Made by a program: the position numbers and the translations under genes
Notes under the pieces: generated by a model
What the model saw: only the letters and a program-made list of their open reading frames with translations
What the model was told of the DNA's origin: nothing
The model's database searches: none
Assembly (NCBI GenBank): GCA_016934895.1
Contig: JAFGRZ010000045.1
Coordinates: 1 to 7,354 of the forward strand
Length of the DNA: 7,354 nt
Reading direction: 5' to 3'
From: Candidatus Aminicenantota bacterium
GTDB taxonomy: Bacteria; Acidobacteriota; Aminicenantia; Aminicenantales; UBA8522
Shown here: in pieces, positions 1 to 5,520 of the stretch
Position numbering within the stretch: position 1 is the first letter of the stretch
How the letters are laid out: each line of letters starts with the position of its first letter

Positions 1-113
1 CTCGACCGGAGGGAGAGAAGAGCGAAGGAGGAGTTTGGAGCGAGGTTCCTCGCTGGGGAACCGAGCGGGCTGACGAACCAATACCCCGAGCCTCCTGTGA
101 AACTTCGGCCGTG
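1..113. other. Non-coding or uncertain left edge with nested inverted repeats
   Basis: I do not recognise a gene here. Read as + strand RNA, several pairings are possible. An outer stem pairs 26-31 (AGGAGG) with 91-96 (CCTCCT). A second stem pairs 35-38 (TTGG) with 78-81 (CCAA). There are two mutually exclusive inner hairpins: AGCGAG 39-44 with CTCGCT 49-54, or GGTTCC 44-49 with GGAACC 57-62. No T-tract follows, so it does not look like an intrinsic terminator. One forward frame stops with TGA at 71-73 and could be the tail of an upstream gene, but its residues are mostly Arg, Gly, Ser and Glu with no recognisable motif. A structured RNA leader, a dispersed intergenic repeat, or the end of an unseen gene are all possible. 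Confidence 0.4.
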
Positions 114-142
114 TTTACATCGTTATTATTATGTGGTATCTT
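114..142 (+). promoter_or_regulatory. Putative sigma70-type promoter with extended -10
   Basis: A -35-like TTTACA at 114-119 (5 of 6 matches to TTGACA) is separated by exactly 17 bases from a -10-like TATCTT at 137-142 (4 of 6 matches to TATAAT). TG at 134-135, one base before the -10, gives an extended -10 element. The surrounding stretch is clearly richer in A and T than the genes. Transcription would start near 149 and give a leader of about 44 bases before the PASTA gene. It is the only convincing promoter seen and may drive the whole downstream gene string. This is inferred from sequence alone. Confidence 0.5.
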
Positions 143-192
143 GGTCGAGAAAATCACGGATTCGAGTGACCCAACAGCGTGGTGCCTTCAAT

Positions 193-912
193 ATGCCGGC
201 GCGAAAGCTTCTCGCCATCAGTCAACTCCTCCTGGGACTTCTGATCGTCTTCCTCGCCAGCGCGGCCCTCTCCTCCCGGATCATCCAGAAAGGGGAAATC
301 GTCTCCGTGCCCGACATCTCAGGGAAGACGGTGGCCGAGGCGAAGCGCGAACTCATCCGCAAGAAATTGTCGTTGCAGGAAAAGGGAATAGAATTCGACG
401 ACCGTTTCGAACGGGGGCAAATCATCTCCCAGGACCCTCCGGCCGGCTCCAAGATCCGGGTCAACCGCCTCATCCGGGTGGTTCTGAGCGGCGGAAGCGA
501 GATGGTCGAGATCCCGGCGTTTGTCGGCCGGAGCATGGAAGCCGCCAGCCAGATCCTCGGCGACATCGGCTTGCAGAGGGGGCTCCTCTCCCAGGTCCAT
601 ACGGGCCGTTATGCCGCCGGCCGCGTGATCGCCCAGGAGCCGCCGCCCGGGGAACAAAAGGTCAAGCGGTCCACTCCGATCCATTTTCTGGTGAGCCAGG
701 GAAAGATGGAGCCGAAGTACTTGATGCCGGATTGTATCGGGAGAAAATCCGGGCCGGCCATCGCCCGGCTCCAGGAACTGGGTTTCAAGGTGGCCGACGT
801 CCGCTACTCCTACTACCCGGGGCTGGACTCGGGCATTATCATTAAGCAGTTCCCGCCTCATGGCTACGGCGTGGCCAAGCGGAGCCTCATCTCATTGGAG
901 GTCAGCCGATGA
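193..912 (+). CDS. Membrane-anchored triple-PASTA-domain protein
   Basis: The protein has 239 residues. A short basic N-terminus is followed by one hydrophobic segment at about 6-28, which is a likely uncleaved membrane anchor. Three PASTA repeats fill the rest, at about 34-101, 102-170 and 171-239. They show the repeat's typical pieces: V/I-P-x-x-x-G-x, a central helix, then Q-x-P-P-x-G and a final beta strand (QDPPAG at 80-85, QEPPPG at 148-153, and a weaker QFPPHG at 219-224). PASTA domains usually bind peptidoglycan fragments or beta-lactams on serine/threonine kinases and penicillin-binding proteins. Here no kinase or transpeptidase domain is present. The start at 193 is chosen because the anchor begins there. 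The frame stays open upstream, including a GTG at 97, but that part is AT-rich, overlaps the promoter and resembles no domain. Only a weak GGTG (181-184) precedes the ATG. The gene overlaps rpe by 4 bases. The exact role is unknown; extracytoplasmic peptidoglycan sensing or binding is inferred. Confidence 0.88.
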   Translation: MPARKLLAISQLLLGLLIVFLASAALSSRIIQKGEIVSVPDISGKTVAEAKRELIRKKLSLQEKGIEFDDRFERGQIISQDPPAGSKIRVNRLIRVVLSGGSEMVEIPAFVGRSMEAASQILGDIGLQRGLLSQVHTGRYAAGRVIAQEPPPGEQKVKRSTPIHFLVSQGKMEPKYLMPDCIGRKSGPAIARLQELGFKVADVRYSYYPGLDSGIIIKQFPPHGYGVAKRSLISLEVSR

Positions 913-1577
913 TCCGACTCGCCCCTTCGATCCTGTCCGCCGATTTCTCCCGGCTCGGCGAAGCCGTCGAACTGCTCGAGGAGGCCGGCGCCGACTGGAT
1001 CCACCTGGACATCATGGACGGCCACTACGTGCCCAACATGACCATCGGCCCCCCGGCCATCGCCGCCCTGAAAGCGAGAACCCGGCTGCCCCTCGACGTC
1101 CATCTGATGGTCGATCATCCCGGTTTTTTCATTCCCCTCTTCCATGAGGCCGGCGCCGATTGGATCTCCATCCACGTCGAGGCCTCCACCCACCTTCACC
1201 GCGACATCACCCTGATCAGGCAACTGGGGGCCAAAGCGGGAATCGTCCTCAATCCGGCGACCCCGATCCATCTTCTCAACGACATCCTCAGGGAAGTCGA
1301 CTACGTCCTGGTGATGTCGGTGAATCCGGGCTTCGGAGGACAGACGTTCATCGATTCCACTCATCAAAAGATCCGCCGGCTCAAAAGCTGGATCAGCGGC
1401 CAGAAGCTCTCCATCCCCATCGAGGTGGACGGAGGAGTCAATCTCGACAACGCGGCCAGCCTGATCCAGGACGGGGCGGAAATCCTCGTGGTCGGCGCGG
1501 CCATCTTCAAGGCCCCCGATCCCAGGCACGTCATTTCGAGGCTGAAAGAGATCATGGCCGGGGCGAATCCGTCATGA
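909..1577 (+). CDS. rpe: Ribulose-phosphate 3-epimerase
   Basis: This cytosolic enzyme interconverts D-ribulose 5-phosphate and D-xylulose 5-phosphate in the pentose phosphate pathway. The 222 residues match the usual family length and form a single TIM barrel. Visible family motifs are APSILSADF (5-13), HLDIMDGHYVPN (32-43), DVHLMV (63-68), MSVNPGFGGQ (136-145) and EVDGGVN (172-178). The expected metal ligands H32, D34, H65 and D174 are all present; the two aspartates also act as the catalytic acid and base in this family. GGGQ-like and GGxN segments plus VVGAAIF (194-200) form the phosphate-binding end. The start is well supported by GGAGG at 897-901, seven bases upstream, inside the end of the PASTA gene. 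It overlaps that gene and the following epimerase gene by ATGA, suggesting translational coupling at both ends. Confidence 0.97.
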   Translation: MIRLAPSILSADFSRLGEAVELLEEAGADWIHLDIMDGHYVPNMTIGPPAIAALKARTRLPLDVHLMVDHPGFFIPLFHEAGADWISIHVEASTHLHRDITLIRQLGAKAGIVLNPATPIHLLNDILREVDYVLVMSVNPGFGGQTFIDSTHQKIRRLKSWISGQKLSIPIEVDGGVNLDNAASLIQDGAEILVVGAAIFKAPDPRHVISRLKEIMAGANPS

Positions 1578-2539
1578 AAGCGCTGGTGACGGGAGCGGCG
1601 GGTTTCATCGGGTCCCACCTCTGCCGCCGCCTGCTCGACGAGGGCGCCCATGTCATCGGCGTCGATTCCTTCGCCGATTTTTATCCCCGCTGGATCAAAG
1701 AGAGAAACCTGGCGCCTCTCACGGCGGATTCCCGTTTTGAGTTCCATGCCGGGGACATTCTCGAACTCGCCCTCGAGGAGCTTCTCCCCGGGGTCGACGT
1801 CCTCTGCCACCTGGCCGCCCAGGCCGGGGTGAGGTCAAGCTGGGGAGAGAATTTCTCCGTCTACACCCGGAACAATATCCAAAGCACGCAACGTCTCCTC
1901 GAGGCCGTAAAGGGAAAGCCGCTCGGCGTCTTTCTATACGCATCCTCATCCTCGGTCTACGGCCTGACGCCGACACTCCCCATGACAGAGACGAACCTTC
2001 TCCAGCCGCTATCTCCCTATGGGGTGACCAAGTTGGCCGCCGAGCAGCTCTGTTTCCTCTATTTCAAGAACTACGCCGTGCCGACCGTATCGCTCCGCTT
2101 TTTCACGGTCTACGGACCGGGCCAGCGCCCCGACATGGCCTTCCACAAGTTCTTCCGGGCGATCTCCGAGGACCGCGCCCTGGAGATCTTCGGGGACGGG
2201 GAACAGACCCGGGACTTCACCTATGTCGACGACATCGTCGACGCCTGCCTGTCGGCCATCCGCCGGGGCCGTCAGGGAGAAGTCTATAATATCGGGGGAG
2301 GACACCGGGAGCGGTTGAGCGACCTCTTCCCTCTCTTCGAGGAGACCTGCGGGGCAAAGATCCGGATCAAGCGGTCCGAGCCTCAGAAAGGCGATGTTCT
2401 TCACACTTTCGCCGATATCCGGAAAGCTCAGCGGGACCTGGATTATTCGCCCCGGACAGACCTCGGAGAGGGATTGCGGGCCGAATGGGAATGGATCAAG
2501 ACACTGGACCAACCTGAAAAGAGCAAAGGACTGAAATGA
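1574..2539 (+). CDS. NAD-dependent sugar-nucleotide epimerase, UDP-glucuronate 4-epimerase-like
   Basis: This is an extended short-chain dehydrogenase of 321 residues, likely acting on a UDP-sugar in the cytosol to supply surface polysaccharide precursors. The Rossmann glycine motif TGAAGFIGSHL (6-16) begins the protein, followed by D31, which selects NAD over NADP, then LAAQAGVR (80-87), the serine cluster SSSSVYG (124-130) and the catalytic pair Y149 and K153 in YGVTK. VDSFADFYPRWIKERNL (30-46) and YGPGQRPDMAFHKF (180-193) resemble UDP-glucuronate 4-epimerases more than classical GalE, but dTDP-glucose dehydratases and other relatives share much of this, so the substrate is not certain. The start is at the point where the glycine motif demands it, overlapping rpe by ATGA. 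A longer open frame upstream lies within rpe and is not coding. The Shine-Dalgarno signal is weak (GGGG at 1560-1563), consistent with coupling to rpe translation. Confidence 0.9.
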   Translation: MKALVTGAAGFIGSHLCRRLLDEGAHVIGVDSFADFYPRWIKERNLAPLTADSRFEFHAGDILELALEELLPGVDVLCHLAAQAGVRSSWGENFSVYTRNNIQSTQRLLEAVKGKPLGVFLYASSSSVYGLTPTLPMTETNLLQPLSPYGVTKLAAEQLCFLYFKNYAVPTVSLRFFTVYGPGQRPDMAFHKFFRAISEDRALEIFGDGEQTRDFTYVDDIVDACLSAIRRGRQGEVYNIGGGHRERLSDLFPLFEETCGAKIRIKRSEPQKGDVLHTFADIRKAQRDLDYSPRTDLGEGLRAEWEWIKTLDQPEKSKGLK

Positions 2540-3336
2540 CCACTCATCGTAAAATCTTCATGATCTTTATCATCGCCCTGTTTTGCGGCGCGGGCGTCTG
2601 GAGCTGCAAGGAAAAGCCCGTCGAGATCGCCCCCGAGATCGCCGGTTCGGACGAGGCCCTGTTCAAAGCCGGGCAGGAGTTTATGGAAAAGGACGCCGAA
2701 AAGGCCCGGTTGTACTTTCGCCAGGTGATCGATTCCTTTCCCAAGAGTTTCTACGCCCAGCGGGCCAAGCTGGCGATCGCCGACACGTACTCCAGGAAGA
2801 GCGATGAAAGCAGCCTGATCCTGGCCGCCGCCGAATACCGGGAGTTCATCCAACTCTATCCCTACAGTCCCTCGGCCTCCTACGCCCAGTATCAAATCGC
2901 CATGACCTTCTTCAAAAAAATCCTGAAGCCGGGCCGCGATCAAACCAAAACTTCTCAAGCCCTGGCCGAATTCAAGAAAGTCCTGACCCAATATCCGCTG
3001 AGCGAAGAAGCCAAGCTGGCCCAGGAGAAGACCGCCGAATGCGAGGAACGGCTGGCGGAACACAATTTCAGCATCGGCTACCACTACTACAGAAGGAGAG
3101 CCTATAAGGCGTCCACGGACCGGCTGACGGAGATCCTGACGAGCTTCCCCAGCTTTTCCAAGATGGATGAAGTCTATTTCTACCTGGCTGATTCCTATTA
3201 TAAATGGAATAAGATAGAGGAAAGCACCCCCTATTTCACCAAACTTGTGACCGATTATCCGGAAAGTGATTTCGCCGAGAAAGCCCAGGACCGGCTGGCG
3301 GAGATCGACAGAACCCGTCCGCAGACCGGTTCGTGA
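2536..3336 (+). CDS. bamD: Outer-membrane assembly lipoprotein BamD
   Basis: This is the likely essential lipoprotein of the BAM complex, which works with BamA at the periplasmic face of the outer membrane to insert beta-barrel proteins. The 266 residues start with a lipoprotein signal peptide: basic HRK, a hydrophobic core at 7-20, and a lipobox VWSC ending at C24, although Trp at -2 is unusual. The mature part is a chain of TPR-like helical repeats (roughly 38-71, 74-108, 138-175, 179-205 and 212-247) with the recurring YP or FP turn after helix B. The segment RDQ...ALAEFKKVLTQYP (134-154) and ERLAEHNFSIGYHYYRRRAY (171-190) correspond to the diagnostic middle of BamD and separate it from general TPR proteins such as CpoB. 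AAGGA at 2526-2530, five bases before the ATG, supports the start, which overlaps the epimerase gene by ATGA. The next gene encodes a beta-barrel, a natural client. Confidence 0.9.
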   Translation: MTTHRKIFMIFIIALFCGAGVWSCKEKPVEIAPEIAGSDEALFKAGQEFMEKDAEKARLYFRQVIDSFPKSFYAQRAKLAIADTYSRKSDESSLILAAAEYREFIQLYPYSPSASYAQYQIAMTFFKKILKPGRDQTKTSQALAEFKKVLTQYPLSEEAKLAQEKTAECEERLAEHNFSIGYHYYRRRAYKASTDRLTEILTSFPSFSKMDEVYFYLADSYYKWNKIEESTPYFTKLVTDYPESDFAEKAQDRLAEIDRTRPQTGS

Positions 3337-3344
3337 GAGAGGTG
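3337..3344 (+). promoter_or_regulatory. Ribosome binding site for the beta-barrel gene
   Basis: GAGAGGTG lies between the bamD stop codon (3334-3336) and the ATG at 3347 and resembles the Shine-Dalgarno consensus AGGAGGTG. It decides in favour of the ATG at 3347, where a signal peptide begins, over an in-frame ATG at 3266 inside bamD. The gap of four bases after GAGAGG is a little short. Confidence 0.6.
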
Positions 3345-3346
3345 TC

Positions 3347-4132
3347 ATGAAACATCACCCGATATGTCTCAGCGCACTTGTCCTTGCTGTTTTTCTGGCG
3401 GCTCCACCTTGGACTTTCGGACAGTCCCGGCCCCCTTCCGACGCCTCATCCTTCCGCCCGGGGCTGGAATTCGAATACGGCTCCCGGACCGTCGGCTGGA
3501 CTGAAAACGGCCAGGACGCAACTTCCAGGGCGTCATTCTGGACCGCCGGCTTGGTCCTCGAATACAGGATCCGGACGGTATTTTCGGTGGCCGCCCGGGT
3601 CGGTTACAGTTCGACATCCTTCGACGCGTTGACCTTCCGTCAGCTCCCTCTTTCCATCGAGCTCGAAACCGGAGGAATGGGCGGGCTTCTGCTCGGCGCC
3701 GAGGTCGAGAAATCCATCACCTCCGGGGAAGCCTACAGTTTGGATTTGGCCGGGCAGTTCCTCGCCTCTCTCGGCTTCAACAAGAAATGGGATGTCCCCG
3801 GTCTGGCCGTCGAGGGCACGGTCGAGGGAAAATCGACCTGGATGAGAGCGGTCTTCGGTCCCATCATCGCCTTCCGGGGCTGGCCGGGCATCGTTCCATT
3901 CCTCTTTCCGCGCCTGGATTATTTCTGGGGACAGTTCAAGCTCGACGAAAGCGTCCAAGAACTTCAGGGGAGTGAACAGAAGGACCTCAAGGGGAAGGCG
4001 ATTTTCGGTCTCGCTCTGGGAGCCGACCTCGAGCTTTCGGAGCGCCTCTTTCTCCGCTGCGAAGGCGCCGTCTACCCTCGAGAAGGCGGAACGGACTTTT
4101 CGCTCCGGGTCCGGACGCTCTACGCGTTCTAG
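3347..4132 (+). CDS. Putative outer-membrane beta-barrel protein, unassigned family
   Basis: I do not recognise a named family. The 261-residue product begins with a clear Sec signal peptide: MKHH, a hydrophobic core at 7-20, and a likely cleavage after TFG (23-25). The mature chain is dominated by alternating hydrophobic and polar stretches rich in aromatic and Gly residues, with short polar turns, as in small outer-membrane barrels: for example about 38-50, 63-77, 78-90, 101-120, 129-143, 154-167, 172-188, 207-222 and 223-235. It ends in LRVRTLYAF (253-261); a terminal Phe on a last amphipathic strand is the BAM recognition signature. Its position directly after bamD, with 10 bases between them, suggests an envelope role, possibly as a porin-like or structural barrel. 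A single Cys (C7) lies in the signal peptide and another at 228. Function beyond barrel membership is unknown. Confidence 0.75.
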   Translation: MKHHPICLSALVLAVFLAAPPWTFGQSRPPSDASSFRPGLEFEYGSRTVGWTENGQDATSRASFWTAGLVLEYRIRTVFSVAARVGYSSTSFDALTFRQLPLSIELETGGMGGLLLGAEVEKSITSGEAYSLDLAGQFLASLGFNKKWDVPGLAVEGTVEGKSTWMRAVFGPIIAFRGWPGIVPFLFPRLDYFWGQFKLDESVQELQGSEQKDLKGKAIFGLALGADLELSERLFLRCEGAVYPREGGTDFSLRVRTLYAF

Positions 4133-4149
4133 TAAATGGGAGAATAAAA

Positions 4150-5514
4150 ATGGGCAACTTGAAGAAAAAGAGATTCGCCATTCTCATTGTCATCCTCGGC
4201 CTCTTCGTCTCCGCCCACGGTATTCAAAGGGTCCGGGAGGAGAGGGCCAGAAAACGGGAGACGCCCCAGTCCCAGGAGCGGCGGGAGATCCTGCAACTCA
4301 ACAGCGCGCGCTTCATGCGGACGGAAGCCCCCCGGTTCGCTGCAGACCAAGTTCTCGTCAGGTTCAAGCCGAAGGTCAGCACGCAGCTCGTCGAGGGCAC
4401 CCTGCAGTTCTATGGGACGGAAACGATCAAGAGGATCCCCCGGCTCGATATCTACCAGGTCCGGATCCCGGCCGGGATATCCGTCGAAGAGATGGTCTCT
4501 GCTCTCCGCCGGAACCCCGATGTGGATTATGCCGGCCCCAACTACATCGCCCGGATCACCGCCACCCCCAACGATACCCTTTTCCGCTACCAATACGCCT
4601 TGAACAACACGGGCCAGGATTTCGGCGCTCCGGGTAGTCCCACCGGAAAAGCCAAGGCCGATATCCGGGCGACTTCCGGGTGGGAGGAGACCACGGGAGA
4701 TCCGGCGACGATCATCGCCATCATCGACAGCGGAATAGATTTTGACCACCCCGATATCAAGGACAAGATCGTTTCGGGCGGACGGGATTTCTTTAACGAT
4801 GATTGGGAAGCGGTCGATGATAACGGGCACGGGACTTTCGTCGCCGGGATCGCCGCCGCCGACACCAATAACAACGAGGGCATTGCCGGAGTGGCCTGGA
4901 ATTGCATGGTCCTTCCGGTCAAGGTCACCGATGAAGAAGGTCTCGCTTATTATGCCGACGTCATCTCCGGAATCATCTGGGCGGCGGACAACGGCGCCCA
5001 TGTCATCAACATCAGCCTGGGAGGGGACGCGCCTGATGACGACTTGAGGGACGCCCTCCGCTATGCCTATGACAAGGATATCGTGGTCGTCGCCTCCGCC
5101 GGCAATGACGATGATTTTGTGTACTACCCCGCCGCCTACGACGCCTACTGCCTGGCCGTCGCCGCGACCGACTATAACGATATCCGGACATCCTGGTCCT
5201 GTTACGGACCTGAAGTGGACGTGGCGGCTCCCGGGGATTCTGTCTTGAGCATCGTTCCGACCTGGTACTGGGAACCCGAATATCTCCCCTACGCTTTCGG
5301 GGACGGGACCTCGGCCTCGGCGCCCCACGTGGCCGGGTTGGCCGCGCTGCTCAAGAGCCTCAAACCCTGGCTTTCGGTCGACGACATCATGAACGTCATC
5401 CGCTACTCGGCGGACGACGTCAATTCAGGCGAACATTCCGGAAGGGACGATTACATCGGCTACGGGCGGATCAACATGGACAAGGCGCTCGTTCCGATCG
5501 AGATCACCAGATAA
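4150..5514 (+). CDS. Exported S8 family (subtilisin-like) serine protease
   Basis: This 454-residue protein is a secreted or envelope endopeptidase. The N-terminus has KKKR followed by a hydrophobic core (9-20) and an AHG site (22-24) fitting signal peptidase I cleavage. Residues about 64-135 form a propeptide-like domain (QVLVRFKP, then VDYAGPNY just before the mature part) of the type seen in fervidolysin-like subtilases. The peptidase domain spans about 145-445 and has an intact catalytic triad: D193 in IIDSGIDFDHPD, H227 in NGHGTFVAG and S388 in GTSASAPHVAGL, with oxyanion Asn N319 in ASAGND. The residue after the catalytic Ser is Ala where Met is commonest. Acidic loops (DAPDDD 293-298, NDDDD 319-322 region) may bind calcium, which is an inference. 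There is no C-terminal sorting domain; the protein ends soon after the fold. GGGAG at 4138-4142, seven bases upstream, supports the ATG. Likely zymogen activation by autoprocessing follows from the family. Confidence 0.95.
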   Translation: MGNLKKKRFAILIVILGLFVSAHGIQRVREERARKRETPQSQERREILQLNSARFMRTEAPRFAADQVLVRFKPKVSTQLVEGTLQFYGTETIKRIPRLDIYQVRIPAGISVEEMVSALRRNPDVDYAGPNYIARITATPNDTLFRYQYALNNTGQDFGAPGSPTGKAKADIRATSGWEETTGDPATIIAIIDSGIDFDHPDIKDKIVSGGRDFFNDDWEAVDDNGHGTFVAGIAAADTNNNEGIAGVAWNCMVLPVKVTDEEGLAYYADVISGIIWAADNGAHVINISLGGDAPDDDLRDALRYAYDKDIVVVASAGNDDDFVYYPAAYDAYCLAVAATDYNDIRTSWSCYGPEVDVAAPGDSVLSIVPTWYWEPEYLPYAFGDGTSASAPHVAGLAALLKSLKPWLSVDDIMNVIRYSADDVNSGEHSGRDDYIGYGRINMDKALVPIEITR

Positions 5515-5515
5515 A

Positions 5516-5520
5516 AGGGG
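5516..5520 (+). promoter_or_regulatory. Shine-Dalgarno-like AGGGG abutting the recN start
   Basis: AGGGG ends at 5520, immediately before the ATG of recN at 5521, so there is no spacer, where 5-9 bases is usual. RecN homologues begin almost exactly at this methionine, so moving the start downstream would remove the first beta strand. The protease stop codon is at 5512-5514, six bases before the ATG, so reinitiation by terminating ribosomes is a likelier mode of starting translation. Confidence 0.35.

Noticed and set aside
39..62. Intrinsic terminator at the left edge
   Set aside because: Hairpins are possible but no T-tract follows either of them.
97..192. N-terminal extension of the PASTA protein from GTG at 97
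   Set aside because: The extension is AT-rich, contains a promoter-like sequence and precedes the membrane anchor with residues resembling no known domain; ATG at 193 gives a normal N-terminus.
1..192. tRNA, tmRNA or RNase P RNA fragment
   Set aside because: None of the conserved segments of these RNAs (T-loop GTTCGA context with CCA end, or the RNase P core sequences) could be recognised.
111..845. Overlapping + strand frame of 244 codons inside the PASTA gene
   Set aside because: The translation is rich in Arg, Pro and Gly and has no domain, while the PASTA repeats in the other frame are clear.
1160..1573. Upstream extension of the epimerase frame
   Set aside because: It lies wholly within rpe in another frame, and the epimerase fold begins at the glycine motif right after the ATG at 1574.
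2914..2920. A7 tract in bamD as a frameshift site
   Set aside because: The bamD frame continues uninterrupted with family-like sequence on both sides, and a shift would lead to no recognisable product.
2443..3348. Minus-strand open frame of 301 codons opposite bamD
   Set aside because: Antisense shadow of a clearly recognisable lipoprotein with TPR repeats; no Shine-Dalgarno site or recognisable domain.
4129..5328. Long open frame on the minus strand (399 codons) opposite the protease gene
   Set aside because: It mirrors the codon structure of a gene with an intact S8 catalytic triad, and its translation is Gly, Asp, Val and Ile rich with no domain. Long antisense frames are expected in GC-rich DNA.
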